A stretch of 64,000 nt of DNA. Origin: Chondrosia reniformis (taxonomy: Eukaryota > Porifera > Demospongiae > Chondrillida > Chondrillidae). Below, piece by piece: positions 1 through 9,920 of this stretch. The stretch covers positions 1,798,001 through 1,862,000 of the forward strand of contig OX359197.1 in the NCBI GenBank assembly GCA_947172415.1. Direction: 5' to 3'. How positions within the stretch are numbered: the first letter of the stretch is position 1; every line of letters starts with the position of its first letter. The translations under genes and the position numbers were made by a program. The notes under the pieces were generated by a model, which saw nothing but the letters and a program-made list of their open reading frames with translations, was not told the DNA's origin and did not search any database.

Positions 1-373
1 CTAAGTGTATATATAATATATAAATACATACTTATATAGGCGAAACGTTGACCTTAATTAACAAAGTAATTGCTCTATTAACAACTAGAATTGCGATCGA
101 TGGCACAGCACATTTGAAAGTTTGAAGCAAGTGGAAGGACTTGGGAGGATTCTATACTACGTAACATGAAGGCATGTTCCTCTTCGGAAAGACGATACCG
201 CATCATTTCCTAAACTACGGTGGAATGTGATTTATAGCGTCTATTCCTGGAGCAACCAGAAGTACGATCAACGGAGTACTAAAACGTTAATGGTGAACAT
301 CTACGTACGTGGGTCGCCTATAAACAATAGAGAATCAGTTAGCCCATAGCTGCTGTGGATACTAAATGTGAGA
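1..373. other. 5' flank of the first gene, no feature recognised
   Basis: No reading frame, RNA or repeat that I can support. It probably holds the promoter and 5' UTR of the gene that starts at 374. No clear TATA box close to the gene was seen. Confidence 0.3.
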
Positions 374-1474
374 ATGACTATCTTGACTCGGAGAGTACTA
401 GTGCTATGCTGTGTCATCGCAATACTTATAGTTGTTATTGTAACTAGTCCCCTTTCTAAAGTCTACCATAAATTAAAGACAGAAAGGGATACTTTTAAGG
501 AAAACCTGAAACATTCAGTTCCCTACCATCGAAAGGAAGAGTGCTGCGAATTTGGAAAAGGAAAGTCTCTAAGTACGTTATGTGGCGAGAAGAAATCACT
601 GGATAACAATAAAGTCATAGTCTCTCCTGAACGTTCCTGTGTCTGTGTGGATTTCATGTACTGTAAGATGGCGTTTGTGACTGGAGTGTCTAGCAACCAT
701 TTAATAGAGAGCCTCGACTCGATAGCATCTGTACAGAAATTGATGCCGGGTTCTCCAATCATTTACTACGATATAGGCTTATATAGTGGTTGGTTTTCGG
801 ATCAAGTATCAAGGATTAAAAGTTTCTGCAACCTAGAATACAGACAACTTGACATGAAAAAATACCCTGCCCATGTTGCTAAACTTAGTACCTATGCCTT
901 TAAGGTAGCAATTATCAGTGAGGCTTTGAAGGAACATGAAGTTGTGTTTTGGATTGACGCCAGTGTTCGATTTCACCAACCAGTACCAGAGTCTATTCTG
1001 ACAGATCTAATGGAATTTCCATTTCTAGCAAATCAACTGGGCTATCCAAATGGCTACTTTACAGACGATACAACCTTTAATTTTCTAAAGGTGGACAGAG
1101 CCAAGTTTGGACATGTGAAGCAGGTGGAAGGGGGCATACTCCTCTTCAGAAATACTACCTACTTACAGAAACATATATTCCAACCTTGGGTTGATTGTGC
1201 AATGGAGAAGCAGTGTATAGCTGCAGATGGACTTGTGAATGATGGATGTGACCTAAATGAAATGAGTATAATCTTTGAAAGAGAGACTGAATCTGGAGCT
1301 ATAAATCCAATCTTCTATGGTTGTCATCGTTTTGATCAAAGTGCTCTATCCACCATATTGGCTGGAGAATTTGGTGAAAAGGATTCACTATATGTTAGAT
1401 CATTTTATAACTTTTTATCAGTTTTTCGTTGGCCTACAAGTATCTTTGAACTATGTACTTTGAACCCTTATTAA
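374..1474 (+). CDS. Type II membrane protein, DUF1647/glycosyltransferase-like
   Basis: Intronless gene of 366 residues. The open frame also contains a GTG at 368, but the first ATG is at 374 and is used here. Residues 8-26 form one hydrophobic segment (VLVLCCVIAILIVVIVTS) after a basic start, a Golgi-type signal anchor. The lumenal part begins with a Cys-rich stretch, then 'VTGVSSNHLIESLDSI', 'IIYYDIGL', 'YPAHVAKLSTYAFKVAI' and 'VFWIDASVRF'. This order is typical of the DUF1647 family and of GT-A folds in animals. The DxS of 'WIDAS' sits where a metal or nucleotide-sugar binding acidic motif is expected. The donor and acceptor sugars cannot be told from sequence. The neighbours are repeats, so context does not help. 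Confidence 0.75.
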   Translation: MTILTRRVLVLCCVIAILIVVIVTSPLSKVYHKLKTERDTFKENLKHSVPYHRKEECCEFGKGKSLSTLCGEKKSLDNNKVIVSPERSCVCVDFMYCKMAFVTGVSSNHLIESLDSIASVQKLMPGSPIIYYDIGLYSGWFSDQVSRIKSFCNLEYRQLDMKKYPAHVAKLSTYAFKVAIISEALKEHEVVFWIDASVRFHQPVPESILTDLMEFPFLANQLGYPNGYFTDDTTFNFLKVDRAKFGHVKQVEGGILLFRNTTYLQKHIFQPWVDCAMEKQCIAADGLVNDGCDLNEMSIIFERETESGAINPIFYGCHRFDQSALSTILAGEFGEKDSLYVRSFYNFLSVFRWPTSIFELCTLNPY

Positions 1475-1600
1475 ATCTATGTCAAAGTTGTATTATGAAT
1501 AGATTTTGTTGTTATATAAGGGTGTATATATGGTCAATGATCACGAGTAATAGAAAATTAAGACAATATGTCCAATTAGGGAAAAAGTTTCATGTTTGAA
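1475..1600. other. 3' flank of the DUF1647-like gene
   Basis: Short AT-rich stretch after the stop codon. No canonical AATAAA signal was found. It separates the gene from a pseudogene on the opposite strand. Confidence 0.3.
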
Positions 1601-1607
1601 TTGGCAT

Positions 1608-2500
<893 letters not shown>

Positions 2501-2507
2501 ACATGAT

Positions 2508-2775
2508 CATGAAAAATCTAATATATCATTTTCCTACATGCATGCTATGCCTATTCTGTAAAAAGCCTATAGGGGAACTAAACCTAAAGAGAGCTTTGGA
2601 TGAAGATACAGGAGTCTTTTCTTTATTCTTTTTATCTTTTTCTCAACTGGGTCAGACAGCTGTTTCTGGGAATTCCACACTTCATCAGTTGATCCTGGGA
2701 GTCTTTGTCTTTTTCTTTATCTTAATTGATCTTCTGTGAATCCTTGGCTCTCTATGCTAAATCTAGGGGCTTTAT
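2508..2775 (+). repeat. Dispersed repeat family R1, copy 1
   Basis: About 260-bp element. It starts near 'atgaaaaatcta', has 'cctacatgc', 'gcctattctgtaaaa' and 'ggaactaaacct', then a pyrimidine-rich centre, 'actgggtcagacagctgttt' and 'tctgggaattccac', and ends near 'gtgaatccttggctctc'. Other copies lie at 10963, 20115, 22264, 30800, 46702 and, inverted, 48838. It has no coding capacity that I trust. It could be a SINE or a non-autonomous DNA element, and no terminal repeats were found. Confidence 0.7.
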
Positions 2776-3114
2776 GTACACTATTACATAGCATGGGAAC
2801 TCATTAATTTGAAGCATATTTTTATTGTATAGTATACCACATATAGTATTGTATTTGGGTGCCTTTGTATATAGTAGCCTCAGGCTATATACTGGCCTCC
2901 CAGTTTAAATAAGATTTCATGATATCCTGATATATATCTTGATATCAGTGCATATGGTCACATATACTTAATTGGTTAGAATCTTTAGTTTTTAGCAGTG
3001 CTGAAAAACACATTTCTCAATTAAATTTACTTTTTAACTATCTATTATACTGTATTCGTAAAATTGCAAACCAGCTAATGTGATCTATATTGTCCATGTG
3101 TAGGAATAAGGAGT

Positions 3115-3450
3115 GTTATATATTATGCATGCTTAAATACAATCAAGTACTACACAGTGCAAGTTATATACAAATTTATACACGGATGCAAGTGACTCCC
3201 AAGATAATCACATGCACTGAGGTATATAATATAATACGGATGCAAATGACTCCCAAAATAATCAAAATCAGGTATATTAAATGCTACAAGACTTTAGCCA
3301 CACTGAAATTCTCAACTGCTGCATACAGGGTAGTAGTCTCTACAGATCATAAAAGGTTAAATGCATGGCCTTCCAATTATATACCTTTTCACATCTTAGT
3401 ATAGACTGAAGATGATGCATCTGCATGCCATTATCAGCTAAAATTCCAGG
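3115..3450 (+). repeat. Dispersed repeat family R2, copy 1
   Basis: This stretch recurs as the reverse complement at 17790-18060. Shared blocks include 'ggatgcaagtgactccca', 'acaatcaagtact' and a right-hand part with 'gcatgccattatcagc'. It also contains a short internal direct repeat of 'acggatgcaa(g/a)tgactccca' near 3181 and 3237. No coding capacity; probably a non-autonomous mobile element. Confidence 0.65.
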
Positions 3451-3545
3451 GGGTCTCAGCCAACAATCACCGCAGATTTTACTTGCCTTGAGTGTGAGCT
3501 AGGAGTACCGCTGGTTGCTTGCATGCATTCACCTACACAACAGGG

Positions 3546-3652
3546 TTAGAGACAATTTGGTAACTTGCACACATGCAAGGACATAAAGGCCGGGGCCTTT
3601 AATTTATTTCATGAACAATGTCCCTTGTGTGCAAGTTACCAAATTGTCTCTA
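3546..3652. mobile_element. Short palindromic element (MITE-like)
   Basis: Two arms of about 36 bp face each other: 'ttagagacaatttggtaact' at 3546 and its reverse complement ending at 3652, with a loop around 3585-3616. Near-perfect arms and a short AT-rich centre suggest a foldback MITE or a hairpin-forming element. Confidence 0.6.
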
Positions 3653-3655
3653 ATT

Positions 3656-3850
3656 CGTTAAATGAAGGGTTGTGAATTTAGAGTGACTGAATTTCAGTCG
3701 AGACTACTCGACTTCATTGGGTCAAACTGGGGTTGTGAATTTGGAGCGACTAAATGTCAGTCGAGGCTTCTCGACTTCATTGGATAAATTTTACTGAATG
3801 AAGTCGAGAAGCCTCGACTAAAATTTAGTCAATCCAAATTCACAACCCGA
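3656..3850. repeat. Spacer repeat R3, left of the rDNA fragment
   Basis: Two direct copies and one inverted copy of a unit of about 60 bp containing 'gttgtgaatttagagtgact', 'tcagtcgag' and 'ctcgacttcattgg'. The same unit occurs four times to the right of the rDNA (7119-7355). One 65-bp block is nearly identical on both sides (3656 and 7290). The position on both sides of rDNA suggests intergenic-spacer subrepeats. Confidence 0.65.
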
Positions 3851-3859
3851 GTTACTACC

Positions 3860-5088
3860 GGGTATAGGTGACCCCTAAATTTTAGTCGACAAGCTCATCC
3901 GGAGAAGGCCGAATGAGACTAAATATAAATTTTTTGTTGACTACAGAAGGGGAACTCCTTCGTTTTCAGTCATTCGGATATATATACAAAAATTTGAAAG
4001 TGACCCTCAAATTTTCAAAAAAATTTCGATATTTTTATAAATGTGTTAATTACTTAATTATCACAACATACCTAAAGAAATTTAAAATTGAATCTTGTTA
4101 GTTGCAAAATTGGCTTCATTTTGAAAGGCAATAGTAGCTGGTAAAGACTTAGTAGGTCAAAATATATTGAGATGCAGTCGAGACTTTTAGCGTCTTCTTG
4201 TCATCCCCTTGTGTGCCACTGTGTTCTTGCCTACTATAAGGGGGAGCATGGCGAGTGAAATCCTACGGGTCAAATTTACGATTCGAGAAAGTAAGGCAGT
4301 TGGCCTCGTATGAATGCTCCTAAGCCTTATGAGTGTAATCCGAGAATTGCCGAGTAGTAATACCAAAGTGACTAGTGTGGCACCGGTACCCTGACCTAAG
4401 GAATGCAATTGCAGATTCCACCAAATTCCACAGCTCGTGGCTTAATAGGCTTTGACCAGGCTACAGTTGAATCCCGGACGCTTGGCAAGTTTGTCTGCGC
4501 CATGAGTTTAGAGTGACCGAAAGATAGATGAAAGTTCCTCGAGGTTTTTGCAATTGGAAATGCCGATGTATACGTTACGATTGTACATCGGAGAGAGATC
4601 AATTGAGGGTAATTGCAGATTCACGAAGGCTCTCCTTGATCGAAGGGGAATCGATCAATACACGGTAAAATCCCAAAACCCCTGGGAATTAGGGGGTTGT
4701 TATGGTTTGTCTCAGGACTGACGAGAGAAGCATACTTTCGAGTCGTTTCCCATTGAGATTCAGATGCGATAGCCTTCTGTAGCTAAGGCTTGTGGTGCAT
4801 TGAAGTCACATTCGAGATTTCACGGATTGTGAATTTCCGTGAAGAGGCATTTCGCCAAGCAGATCGCTTGATAACCAGTGCATGACTGGGATTTTTCTGT
4901 CTAAAATTACGATTGCATGAAGGATCGAATGAGAGTCACTCGAAGGAACCGAACCAATGGCAAATTTTGAAGCAGAAATTCGGTCATTGGCTTGTGGTGC
5001 AATGATAGAATGATAGTAGAGGAGGTCGTCATTTAAGCCGAGGGAATTTTGATCTGCAAAGAGCAGACGTCGATGATTCCAAAGCAGT
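3860..5088 (+). other. Probable external transcribed spacer of the rDNA fragment
   Basis: A stretch directly upstream of the 18S start and richer in GC than its surroundings from about 4180. It has no coherent protein frame and reads directly into the 18S 5' end. Position is the only argument for 5' ETS/IGS. Short frames on the minus strand here are not credited. Confidence 0.4.
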
Positions 5089-5712
5089 TACCTGGTTGAT
5101 CCTGCCGTCATATGCTTGTCTCAAAGATTATGCCATGCACGTCTGTGAAACTGTGAATGGCTCATTAAATCAGTTATAGTTTATTTGACGATGACCGCTA
5201 CTTGGATAACTGTGGCAATTCTAGAGGTAATACATGCAGAAAGACCCGACTCCTGGGAGGGACGTATTTATTAGATACAAAACCAATGCAGCTTCGGCTG
5301 GTCCCTTGGTGATTCATGATATAACTAATCGAATTGCAGGGCCCTGGTGCCGGTGATGGTTCATTCAAGTTTCTGCCCTATCAACTTTCGATGGTAGGGT
5401 ATTGGCATACCATGGTTGCAACGGGTGACGGAGAATTAGGGTTCGATTCCGGAGAGAGAGCCTGAGAAACGGCTACCACACCCAAGGAAAGCAGCAGGCG
5501 CGCAAATTACCCAATCCCGACTCGGGGAGGTAGTGACAATAAAATTTAATACTGATACCGGACTGTCAAGTCCGGCAATCGGAATGAGTACAATTTATAT
5601 CCCTTATCGAATTGGAGGGCAAGTCTGGTGCCAGCAGCCGCGGTAATTCCAGCTCCAATAGCGTATATTAAAGTTGTTGCAGTTAAAAAGTTTGTAGTTG
5701 GATTTTAGAGGG
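5089..5712 (+). pseudogene. 18S rRNA 5' fragment, degenerate
   Basis: Begins with the universal 18S start 'tacctggttgatcctgcc' and runs through 'ggctcattaaatcagttat', 'ctatcaactttcgatggtag', 'cagcaggcgcgcaaattacc' and 'gtgccagcagccgcggtaat' to 'gttaaaaagtttgtagttgg' at the V4 boundary. About two thirds of 18S is absent after this. Several near-universal positions are changed or deleted, for example 'ccgtcatatg' in place of ccagtagcatatg, and a gap of about 20 nt after 'gccatgcacgtct'. Together these mark a dead, internally deleted rDNA copy, not an expressed 18S gene. Confidence 0.85.
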
Positions 5713-5848
5713 GTCCCAGTCGGCAGTCTCTCTGAGTTCCAAGAATTCCTACATTTGCTTGAGCAGGGAAGCACAGTAGATGCTTGAATCCACTGTAGAT
5801 CTGCCCTGTATGGCAGGATTGCGAGGAAGGAGGCTGGATGCCAAGTAG
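5713..5848 (+). other. Junction between 18S and 28S fragments
   Basis: Unassigned 136 bp holding neither the rest of 18S nor 5.8S. It may be the tail of ITS2 fused to the V4 region by a deletion of at least 1.5 kb. Confidence 0.45.
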
Positions 5849-5879
5849 GACCTCAGATAAGGCAAGAATACCCTCTGAA

Positions 5880-5932
<53 letters not shown>

Positions 5933-6900
5933 GTGGCGAGTGAAGAGGGAAGAGCCCAAGCCTGTAATCTCCAGTGTGGTTGCACTGGTGAATTTTAGTC
6001 TGCAGAAGGGTCGTTGCTGCTGCATCTGCTCTGAAGTCGTCGGGGAAAGGCGCACCAGAGAGGGTGAGAGTCCCGTTGATGGGGCAGTCATTAGTGGCAG
6101 ATGAGACCTCTTTGGAGAGTCGGGTTGTTTTAGGAATGCAGCCCAAAGCGGGTGGTAAACTCCATTTAAGGCTAAATGCCTGTGCGAGACCGATAGCAAA
6201 CAAGTACCGTGAGGGAAAGATGAAAAGCTCTTTAAAAAGAGGGTCAAATAGTGCGTGAAACTGTTAGGAGTGAAGCGAACGTGGTCGACCCATTCCTGCT
6301 GCGGATTCAGGTGTTCAGGTGTGGATGCGAGCGCCGTGCAGATGTGAGATTCTCAGGGACTGGCTGCTGTGTGGATCACTCATTGCCATTCACTGCATTC
6401 CTGCTGAGTCTTGTCAGTGGCAGTCTTTACAGGAACATAAGGGACCGTGGCAGTTGGTCACGGCTCTAGGGCCCTGATGCTGGCCGGGTTTCTCGCTTTC
6501 TGTAATGACTGAGGAGAGCGGCATCAATTGCCCTTGCAGTGTAAGCCAAAAGGCCGGATGGCCGCGTAGAGGAGGTTCAGCCGGTGGGGACTGCTTGCAC
6601 GAAGCTACCATCTGCTGGATTATGACTGAACGCCGCTAAGTCAGAATCCACGCCAGAAGGCAACGACACAACCCTCGACGAATTGCAGGCGAACAAGGAT
6701 AGGAACTTGTTCCCAGAGTCGCAAGTTGCAGTCGGGCCGGGGAAGGAAAAATTCCTCTGGCCTCCTGCTCCAATCCAACTGGGTGATTTGTCGAGCCAAA
6801 TCCTTTGCAGACGACTTAGTCAAGGAACGAGGTATTGTAAGCTTTAGAGTAGCCCCACGCTACTATGCGCTGAGATTAAGCCTTTGTTCTTGTGATTTGT
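5849..6900 (+). pseudogene. 28S rRNA 5' end joined to 3' end, degenerate
   Basis: Starts at the 28S 5' end ('gacctcagataaggcaagaa', 'tttaagcatatcaataagcg') and follows D1 and the start of D2 ('gcgagaccgatagcaaacaa', 'tcaaatagtgcgtgaaac'). From about 6600 it resumes with the extreme 3' end of 28S ('gattatgactgaacgccgct', 'aagtcagaatccacgcc', ending near 'ttgttcttgtgatttgt'). A whole 28S is over 3 kb; this one is about 1 kb, so the core, including the peptidyl-transferase centre, is missing. Exact deletion edges in 6300-6600 need an alignment. Confidence 0.8.
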
Positions 6901-7118
6901 AGCAACTTGAAGGGAACACTAGTCCTTTTCAAGTTTTCAATAATATACGCCTCTTCATAGAAGATTGTCCATTTTTGTTTTTCTTCTGTCAAACTGAATT
7001 CATTCAGAATAATAAAACAATATCTTCCTTGGTGAAATGAGATTTTATTGATGGGAAGAGGAGGCCTGGGTAGTGAGGTCCTTGGACCTAAAAACCTCTA
7101 GGCTCAATCCAAAATGTT
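6901..7118. other. Spacer right of the rDNA fragment
   Basis: Non-coding sequence following the 28S 3' end; probably 3' ETS/IGS. It contains 'aataataaaacaa' but no firm feature. Confidence 0.3.
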
Positions 7119-7355
7119 GTAAATTTAGAGTGACTAAATTTCAGTCGAGACCTCTAAGTCTAATCCTTTGAATGTACAGTTGTGAATTTGGAATGACTGA
7201 ATTTCAGTCGAGCCCTTTAGTCCTAATCTGTTGTATCTCTGGTTGTGAATTTGGAGTGACTGAATTTCAGTCGAGACCACTATTCCTTATTCATTAAATG
7301 AAGGGTTGTGAATTTAGAGTGACTGAATTGCAGTCGAGACTACTCGACTTCATTG
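7119..7355 (+). repeat. Spacer repeat R3, right of the rDNA fragment
   Basis: Four direct copies, starting near 7119, 7173, 7231 and 7302, of the unit also present at 3656-3850. The last copy matches the left-hand copy over about 65 bp with few changes. See the entry at 3656. Confidence 0.65.
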
Positions 7356-7806
7356 GAATCTGGTCTTGGGAGAGGTGGAGCTTCACATCCTTCACTCCAA
7401 TTTTGTATGGCATCATTATGTACCTGATAGGTCACTTCTCTCAATCTTATTGGCTTGTAATGTTGCTACAACCCGCAGCTGAGGTGAAAAAGGCAAAAGG
7501 AGCAGGTTGCATTCCTGGTACCCAAGCCTGCAGACCAGATGGGAAGGGAGACCTGGGCCCAAGCGTTGTCATCATTGGCAATATTTATGTTGGCAATCTA
7601 CCCCAAAAGTTATCAAAGGAGTAGCTATAGATTGAACACTGAAGCTGAGATGATTTGAATTTGTAGTAGTAGTAGTTTGTAGTAGTTAGTAGTACCCTAG
7701 TGAATGATGCAGTGTGTATCAATTAATTCCAAATATGTTCAAATAAATTTTTACCTTACAACTAGCTATATGTATGAACTTATATTTCTTAATCTATTCT
7801 TTTTTG

Positions 7807-8603
7807 GATCTTACACGTTTCAGTATCGATGTAATGATCTCTTGTGTAATGATGTTCCTGAGATAGGAAGCTCAGACACAAGAACTGATCAGTTAGAGTT
7901 ACTTCCTGATAACATGATATCTGATGGTCGTAGAGAGTGTACACTTGTAGCAACTCAAGTCACTGACTGTTTGATTTCCTTTCCATAAGGAAATGTTGTT
8001 ACAACAGTTGTTGAAGATGATGAAGGTAAGTGCAATCCATAATAAACTCTTTACATACGTATCTATATGGTATTAGTGTACTAGATGTACTAAAGATTTA
8101 TTGAGCACAGCAATTGATTGAATCAGTTCAACAGGAAAAGGTATTTCTTGATTTTAAAAGTATACATTAAGTCTTTTTATCATTTCTAATTCCTCTTAGC
8201 TTCATTTGGTTCCCGTTTAATTGCTAAATCAAACTTATATGCTACTACCTCAACCAAATCCTCTGTTGGTGGCACTGAAGGAATGGGACTTGCTGTAAAA
8301 CAGGAGGATGATGATGCTGAGAGCATCAAGGACGAAGACTTTCAGATGAAACCTATATCTGGCATTAAAGAAGCTAAGAATGGAGAGCGAGATAATGTGG
8401 CTGCAACATCATTTGGTATTACTAATGGAGAATCGGTAATGGAGAAGAAAAGTTTAGGGAAAGAGGAGTCGAATAATGATAAAACAGATAATAAGGAATA
8501 TGGTTTTACCGAAAACCCTCCATCCATCCCATTAGTAACTACCTTTGGTATAGGTGTTCCTCAGTCTTCTGGTATGGATCCTGAGAAGCATACTGAAATA
8601 TGA
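7807..8603 (+). pseudogene. Remnant of an adhesion-GPCR/Calx-beta paralogue
   Basis: 7807-8025 is a close copy of exon 6 of the adhesion GPCR (28420-28638), for example 'DQLELLPDNMI' and 'GRRECTLVAT'. It has a stop codon (TAA for CAA) at 7986-7988 and lacks the acceptor AG before it. The donor at 8026 is intact and fits in phase to an acceptor before 8200. There 8200-8603 encodes an acidic, Lys-rich tail ('KQEDDDAESIKDEDFQMK') that ends with a stop. This last exon could still be used by another transcript, but no upstream exon was found. It is most likely a truncated gene-family member whose 5' part was lost near the rDNA insertion. Confidence 0.6.
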
Positions 8604-9800
8604 AAAAAAGAAAAAAGGGTTTGTTTTGAGTTAACAATTTTTTGCCAAATTCAATGACTTTTCACTATATAGGAATTACGTAGTAATAGCAAAAGGCATG
8701 ATTTGTGAACACACAGCTAGGACCATAAGTAATAAGGTTGGTATATTAATAAGGAATTCAAATTATATATGGATATAGTGTATATATATATGGATATACT
8801 TAAATATAATACAGTAGTGGATTCAAGGAATGCTCTAAGAACACTGTAGCAAGTCCGATCCCTTTGAGCTCTTAATATTCTTTATAGTTGGTCCTACAGT
8901 GTCTATAGCTGATGCTCAATATACATTACATACATAGGTTTTACTGTATAATATTATGGTTTCTAAAAGGTGTGCAGTATTAATTATAACTGTATTGATT
9001 AATTCTGCATGCATTAACAGATATATATACTGTAAATGTTTTAATGTTTTCTACGTAAGATTGTCTGAAAGTGCCTGTGACTGTACATGTACACTGTCGA
9101 CGTCGCTACAATTATAGCAATACAAAGGGCAACTACTATATCTGTGTACCATTTGATATGTCTATAGTCTGCAGCAGCTAAACATGGGTGGTGCCCTAAC
9201 TGGACCACGTGTACCTAAGGCTAATTTAAGACCACCTTCAAGAGAACCATCCGTTAACAAACTAGTCTGAAAGGTCCACTCCTTCAACACCAAATAGGCC
9301 AATCAGCATCAAGTATTTTACCAAATTTGCCAAAACCCAACCCATGCAACCAATTGCAAAGCAAATCTTTATTCTCTGAGACATCCGCAAGAAGAGAAGC
9401 AAATTGTCAAATCCTTTCCCTGATCTTCTCTTCCCCAAGCATTTGCCGTGTTTGGTAATACTTCCGAAACAAGTAATGAGCTGAGTTTCTCAAAGGGGGA
9501 CACTTTATTTGTAGACAGGATTATAAATGAACAGTGGTTATTATGTGTAACGTGGTCTTGCTCCTGCCAGATACTTATGCAAGGCTTCTTGTTTATATTT
9601 CAACATTAAATGTACGTACATACCATGTGTAAATCATTTTATTCGATTCATGACTGATAATATGTTGAGTGATTAATAATGCTCTCAGGCTATAATTAGT
9701 GTGACTAATAGCTATATTAGACCGATACATATCGTACAGTTTTTGGTTTTCGTGAGATTCCGGTAATTATAGATGGTACGGTGCGGCCGAGCTTCCGGGA
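8604..9800. other. Intergenic upstream of the IgGFc/Calx-beta gene
   Basis: AT-rich with 'tatata' runs. No coding exon or clear repeat copy was found. Confidence 0.3.
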
Positions 9801-9808
9801 TATATAAG
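9801..9808 (+). promoter_or_regulatory. TATA-like box
   Basis: 'tatataag' lies 113 bp upstream of the start codon at 9921, within a GC-richer stretch. If used, transcription would start near 9830. Assigned by position and consensus only. Confidence 0.4.
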
Positions 9809-9920
9809 CGCTCTAAGCAGCAGACGGTAGAATAAAGTGCTCGTACAGTACTAGTGTTACTGTTACAGTACTGACTTTGCAAATTAGAATAATTTGTGTT
9901 GCAATTTCGAAAACTCCAGT

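Noticed and set aside
368-373. GTG at 368 as start of the first gene
   Set aside because: Non-ATG start is unlikely in an animal nuclear gene; ATG follows two codons later.
3090-3404. 104-residue frame
   Set aside because: Lies in repeat R2, and the copy at 17790 is not open in the same way.
4187-6823. Several frames of 60-116 residues over the rDNA
   Set aside because: They overlap recognisable rRNA sequence or its leader on either strand.
7298-7624. 108-residue frame starting in a spacer repeat
   Set aside because: Starts inside repeat R3, no splice context, no family recognised; only the end looks faintly protein-like.
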